Shown one piece after another: positions 14,884 through 17,999 of a DNA stretch of 17,999 bases. The notes under the pieces were generated by a model that was not told the DNA's origin, made no database searches, and saw nothing but the letters and a program-made list of their open reading frames with translations. Origin of the DNA: Moraxellaceae bacterium (GTDB lineage Bacteria > Pseudomonadota > Gammaproteobacteria > Pseudomonadales > Moraxellaceae); the NCBI GenBank assembly GCA_030146505.1, contig JASLCO010000164.1, positions 1 through 17,999 on the forward strand, written 5' to 3'. Both the position numbers and the translations under genes were made by a program. Within the stretch, counting starts at the first letter, position 1. Every line of letters begins with the position of its first letter.

Positions 14884-16446
14884 GTGGATGCCACTCTTGC
14901 CGATTCCCTTGCCTGGCTCAGCCGCCACAGCACCTCACTCAAGGGCATGCGCCGCGGCCTGGAAAAGGAATCACTGCGCATAGATGCCGAAGGCAGGCTG
15001 GCGCAGACTCCGCATCATCACGCCTTCGGTTCGGCGCTGACGCACCCCTGGATCACCACTGATTATTCCGAAGCGCTGATCGAGCTCATCACGCCGGCCA
15101 CCTTGTCCATTGCCGAAACACTGTCCTTCCTGACCGACATCCACCGCTTCGTGTATGCGCAGATGGGCGACGAGCAGCTCTGGGTGAATTCCATGCCCTG
15201 TGTGCTCGGTGACGACGACAGCATTCCGCTGGCGCAATACGGCCGCTCCAATATCGGCCGCATGAAGACGCTGTACCGAAAGGGCCTGGGCGTGCGCTAT
15301 GGCCGCAAGATGCAGACCATTGCCGGCATCCACTACAACCTGTCCTTTCCCGATGAATTTTTCCGCGCCTGGCAGGAGCAGGCAGGTGATAGCCGTGATT
15401 TCACTGCTTTCCGCTCGGAAAAGTATTTCGGCCTCGTGCGCAATTTCCAGCGCCAGAGCTGGCTGCTGCTTTACCTGCTGGGCGCCAGCCCGGCAGTGTG
15501 TGCCAGCTTCCTCAAGGGACGCACGCACCAGTTGCAGGAATGCGGCCACGGCACGCTTTACCTGCCCCTGGCCACTTCGCTGCGCATGAGTTCACTGGGT
15601 TACCAGAACACGGTGCAGTCCGAATTGCAGGTGTCCTACAACGGCATCAATGAGTACGTGAGCGATCTTGCCCATGCCATACGCACGCCCTACGCCCCGT
15701 TCGAGAAAATCGGTCTCAAGGATGCGCAGGGCGAATACCAGCAGATCAACACCAATCTGCTGCAGATAGAGAACGAATATTACGGGCTGGTGCGGCCCAA
15801 GCGGACCACGGAACGCGGCGAGCGGCCGACCACGGCACTGTCGCGGCGCGGTGTGGAATATGTCGAGTTGCGCTGCGTGGACCTCAATCCCTTCGAGCCC
15901 ATCGGCATAGACAGCACCAGCGCCCACTTCCTGGAGGTGTTTGCCCTGCATTGCCTGCTGCGCAGTGCCCCACCTTTTGCCGACAGCGAATACCGCTGCC
16001 TGCCAAAGAACCAGCAGCAGGTGGTGGAGCGCGGTCGTGATCCTGCGCTGGTGCTGCGCTTTTGTGGCCAGGAAAAAAGTTTCCGCGAACTGGCCGCCGG
16101 GATTTTTGCCGAGCTGGCGGAAGTGGCGCCGCTGCTGGATGCGGCCCATGGCACGCAGGAATATTCGCAGGCCATCGCCCGCGAAGCGCTGAAGCTGGAC
16201 AATCCGGAGCTCACCTATTCCGCCACGCTGCTGCGCGAGCTGCGTGACAATGACTGCTCCTTCCAGGCTTTCGGCCGTCGTACCGCTACAGCCCATGCGC
16301 AGTGGTTCCGCCAGCAGCCCCTTGCCGGCGCACGCGCGGCGGAATTCACGGCGCTGGCCGCTGCATCGCACCGCGACCAGGCTGCCATCGAGGCCGCCGA
16401 CACGCAAAGCTTCCCGGACTTCCTGGACGCCTATTTCCGCGATTGA
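14884..16446 (+). CDS. gshA: Glutamate-cysteine ligase
   Basis: Catalyses the ATP-dependent joining of L-glutamate and L-cysteine, the first and rate-limiting step of glutathione synthesis in the cytoplasm. The 520-aa length and sequence match the E. coli-type GshA family. Conserved blocks visible are LKGMRRGLEKESLRI, LGSALTH-like FGSALTHPWITTDYSEALIELITP, LWVNSMPC, YGRSNIGRMKTLYRKGL, GIHYNLSFPDEFF, and later GVEYVELRCVDLNPFEPIGI. Start: a GTG at 14884 with CGAGGA at 14873-14878; an ATG at 14879 is out of frame. A non-ATG start is also used by E. coli gshA, fitting limited translation. No glutathione synthetase gene (gshB) is in the window. It is probably co-transcribed with the thioesterase upstream. 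Confidence 0.97.
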   Translation: MDATLADSLAWLSRHSTSLKGMRRGLEKESLRIDAEGRLAQTPHHHAFGSALTHPWITTDYSEALIELITPATLSIAETLSFLTDIHRFVYAQMGDEQLWVNSMPCVLGDDDSIPLAQYGRSNIGRMKTLYRKGLGVRYGRKMQTIAGIHYNLSFPDEFFRAWQEQAGDSRDFTAFRSEKYFGLVRNFQRQSWLLLYLLGASPAVCASFLKGRTHQLQECGHGTLYLPLATSLRMSSLGYQNTVQSELQVSYNGINEYVSDLAHAIRTPYAPFEKIGLKDAQGEYQQINTNLLQIENEYYGLVRPKRTTERGERPTTALSRRGVEYVELRCVDLNPFEPIGIDSTSAHFLEVFALHCLLRSAPPFADSEYRCLPKNQQQVVERGRDPALVLRFCGQEKSFRELAAGIFAELAEVAPLLDAAHGTQEYSQAIAREALKLDNPELTYSATLLRELRDNDCSFQAFGRRTATAHAQWFRQQPLAGARAAEFTALAAASHRDQAAIEAADTQSFPDFLDAYFRD

Positions 16447-16666
16447 GACCGGGTTTTCTCTTCGCCTGTTTCGTTCGCCGTTTGGCTTTGCAAGGCGAGC
16501 AGGCCTTGCATGCCTTTCGGTAAGGCCCGGCCTGCAGGGTTTTGGTGCTTGATCGGGCTCCGCTGAAAAAGAAATCCCGTCAGGCAGGCCCTCCCTTTAC
16601 ACAACTCCCCCTTGAGCCCTCGCAAGGACTTCATCTAGCCTCGCTGCACTTTCCGGAGTCCCCCAC
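16447..16666 (+). other. Intergenic region gshA-dsbB
   Basis: A 220-bp stretch without a credible gene. It contains an 8-bp stem TGCAAGGC/GCCTTGCA (16489-16496 with 16503-16510) without a T-tract, so termination after gshA is not obvious and partial read-through into dsbB is possible. The dsbB ribosome-binding site CCGGAG lies near 16652-16657. No clear promoter was found. Confidence 0.4.
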
Positions 16667-17164
16667 ATGCCTTTCCCGCCCAGTCCGCGCCTGACCAACC
16701 TCGTCCTTTTCCTGGCGGCCCTCCTGGCCATGGCCACCGCCCTTTTCCTGCAGTACCACGAGCATCTGGAGCCTTGCCCGCTGTGCATTTTCCAGCGCGT
16801 GGCCATGATCAGCATTGGCGTGGTGACCTTGCTGGCCTTCCTGCACGGACCGGAAGGGGCGCTCGGGCGCCGTATCTATGCCGGCCTCACGCTGCTGGCG
16901 GCCCTGGGGGGCATCACGGTGGCGGCGCGCCACGTCTGGCTGCAGCATCTGCCGCCGGAAGACGTGCCTGCCTGCGGCCCTGGCCTTGCTTACTGGATGG
17001 ACACTTTTCCCCTCCACGAAGTGCTGATGAAGGTTTTCAAGGGTTCGGGCGAATGCGCCGTGGTGGACTGGACTTTCCTCGGCCTGGCGCTGCCGGCGTG
17101 GACACTGCTGGCCTTTCTCGGCTTCGCCGCCGTGGCGGTGTGGCAGTTGCTGCGTCGCCGCTGA
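16667..17164 (+). CDS. dsbB: Disulfide bond formation protein DsbB
   Basis: Inner-membrane quinone reductase that re-oxidises periplasmic DsbA and passes electrons to ubiquinone. At 165 aa it has the family length and four hydrophobic helices (about residues 11-29, 42-60, 68-88 and 142-160). The first periplasmic loop carries the redox pair C37-P-L-C40; the second carries C103 and C130, close to the E. coli positions C41/C44 and C104/C130. Arg48 follows in the quinone-binding position (FQR). ATG at 16667 with CCGGAG upstream. rsd/algQ is the next gene, as in P. aeruginosa where dsbH and algQ are neighbours. No dsbA is in the window. Confidence 0.95.
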   Translation: MPFPPSPRLTNLVLFLAALLAMATALFLQYHEHLEPCPLCIFQRVAMISIGVVTLLAFLHGPEGALGRRIYAGLTLLAALGGITVAARHVWLQHLPPEDVPACGPGLAYWMDTFPLHEVLMKVFKGSGECAVVDWTFLGLALPAWTLLAFLGFAAVAVWQLLRRR

Positions 17165-17277
17165 TGGCATGAAGGTGGCCGGGAAGACGCCACCCTCCGT
17201 CGCTTTTCCTGTTGCCAGTCCGAAGACGGGCGCCTAGCCTCGAAAGCCTGTTCCCGCATTTTGCCAAGGAGGCTGTC

Positions 17278-17748
17278 ATGCTGACCCGGTCTGCTCCCCA
17301 GGATCACCACCAGCGTGTGGATGCACTGGTCAAGCGCTGGCTCAAGGAGCGCCAGGCACTCATCGTCCTCATGCTGGGACTGGGTGATGAAGACCTGCTG
17401 CACCAGGGCCCAGCAGCCCTCTCCAGCCGCGTGCAGGCTTTCTGCGAAAACCTCATGGATTACGTGTCGGCCGGCCATTTCGAGATTTATGACGAGCTCC
17501 TGGCCGAAGCCGAAAGCCAGTCCAGCCAGCATCTGGACGAGGGCCGCAAGCTGCTGCGGCGCTTGCAGGCCACCACCGATGCCGTCATCCGCTTCAACGA
17601 CATTTACGAAGGACCGGAAGACCAGGAAGAACTGGCGCATCTGGCGCACGAGCTGTCCACGCTGGGCATGGCACTGGAAAGCCGTTTTGAAGTCGAGGAC
17701 CGCATGATCACCCTGTTGCATGAGCGCACGGTGCGCAGCCCGGCCTGA
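17278..17748 (+). CDS. rsd: Anti-sigma-70 factor Rsd / AlgQ
   Basis: A 156-aa all-helical cytoplasmic protein that binds sigma-70 region 4 and shifts RNA polymerase toward alternative sigma factors in stationary phase; the pseudomonad form AlgQ also affects alginate and siderophore genes. Family features are VDALVKRWLKERQALIVLMLGL, QAFCENLMDYVSAGHFEIYDELL and FEVEDRMITLLHERT. The length is near that of E. coli Rsd (158 aa). ATG at 17278 has AAGGAGG at 17266-17272; the longer reading frame upstream is not needed. It lies 113 nt after dsbB with no terminator between, so co-transcription is possible. A perfect terminator follows 12 nt after its stop. Rsd and AlgQ cannot be told apart from sequence by eye. 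Confidence 0.92.
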   Translation: MLTRSAPQDHHQRVDALVKRWLKERQALIVLMLGLGDEDLLHQGPAALSSRVQAFCENLMDYVSAGHFEIYDELLAEAESQSSQHLDEGRKLLRRLQATTDAVIRFNDIYEGPEDQEELAHLAHELSTLGMALESRFEVEDRMITLLHERTVRSPA

Positions 17749-17760
17749 GGCGTCTTGGGG

Positions 17761-17800
17761 CCATAAAAAAACCGGAGCACAGGCTCCGGTTTTTTTATGG
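17761..17800 (+). terminator. Terminator after rsd
   Basis: A perfect 18-bp inverted repeat (17761-17778 with 17783-17800) with an ACAG loop. The core AAAAAAACCGGAGC/GCTCCGGTTTTTTT gives T7 after the stem, and the symmetric A7 lets it also work on the minus strand. Confidence 0.95.
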
Positions 17801-17912
17801 ATTCACGCTGATTCCCTGGAGACATCGCCATTCCCGTGATCAGCGAAGCGCGCGCCAAGCGGGAATCTTTATGGTTGAAGCCCTGTTGGTTCCCCGGAGA
17901 CTTCCGCCACGG
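17794..17912. repeat. Degenerate tandem duplication after rsd
   Basis: Two related units share TTTATGG (17794-17800 and 17868-17874) and then TTCCC-GGAGAC-T-CGCCA (GGAGAC at 17818-17823 and 17896-17901), giving a period of 74-78 bp with small indels. The first unit begins in the right arm of the rsd terminator. Within it, ATTCCCG/CGGGAAT (17830-17836 with 17860-17866) forms a 7-bp stem. No coding potential was seen. Confidence 0.45.
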
Positions 17913-17978
17913 CCCCATGGGATTGCCTTTGGTCAGGGCCGGAACACGTAATACGGTGAGAAAGCCGCCGTCGTCTGG

Positions 17979-17998
17979 ATCCCGGCCTTCGCCGGGAT
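17979..17998. repeat. REP-like hairpin at the right window edge
   Basis: ATCCCGGC-CTTC-GCCGGGAT is a perfect 8-bp stem with a 4-nt loop. It belongs to a short intergenic repeat type often written as GGATCCCGGCCTTCGCCGGGATG in proteobacterial genomes. The window ends within it, so its right border is not visible. Confidence 0.6.
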
Positions 17999-17999
17999 G

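Noticed and set aside
16489..16510. Terminator after gshA
   Set aside because: The 8-bp stem is perfect but is not followed by a T-run, so intrinsic termination is not supported.

Overview
The window looks like a chromosomal segment of a gammaproteobacterium. I judge this from protein similarity (TypA, OmpR/EnvZ, HslO, GshA, DsbB and Rsd/AlgQ all have gammaproteobacterial features), from moderately high GC by eye, and from gene order. As I recall Pseudomonas aeruginosa, amgS-amgR-tex-thioesterase-gshA (PA5199-PA5203) are adjacent there and dsbH lies beside algQ. The same two blocks are recognisable here, with extra genes inserted. The repeats (a GTAGGAGCGGCTTCAGCCG-type REP core and a GGATCCCGGC/GCCGGGAT element) are of kinds common in Pseudomonas and Xanthomonadales-like genomes. 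I cannot name the genus.

Layout. 1-154: a long near-perfect palindrome that includes the 3' end of typA. 140-1984 (-): typA, divergent from a small polytopic membrane protein (2179-2991, +). 3158-4327 (-): an OmpA/OprF-type porin, divergent from hslO (4618-5493, +). 5588-9093 (-): chrA, ompR and envZ in transcription order, running toward hslO and ending at a shared hairpin terminator. 9347-11662 (+): tex. 11942-14185 (+): a second OmpA-like protein plus a lipoprotein with thrombospondin type-3 (TSP3) repeats. 14436-16446 (+): a PaaI-type thioesterase and gshA. 16667-17748 (+): dsbB and rsd/algQ, then a terminator and a repeat-rich gene-free tail.

Functional threads. Much of the window concerns the envelope and stress: two OmpA-like peptidoglycan anchors, the lipoprotein, the OmpR/EnvZ (or AmgRS-like) sensor system, DsbB for periplasmic disulfides, HslO as redox-activated chaperone and GshA for glutathione. 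TypA, Tex and Rsd act on translation or transcription under stress. I see no phage, transposase, CRISPR, tRNA or rRNA. Five strong stem-loop terminators separate the transcription units.

Most of the window is ordinary core genome. The least explained items are the terminal palindrome, the ompA-TSP3 lipoprotein pair between tex and the thioesterase gene (its lipoprotein has a C-terminal domain I cannot assign), and several small intergenic palindromes and repeats. I found no convincing new multi-gene system.
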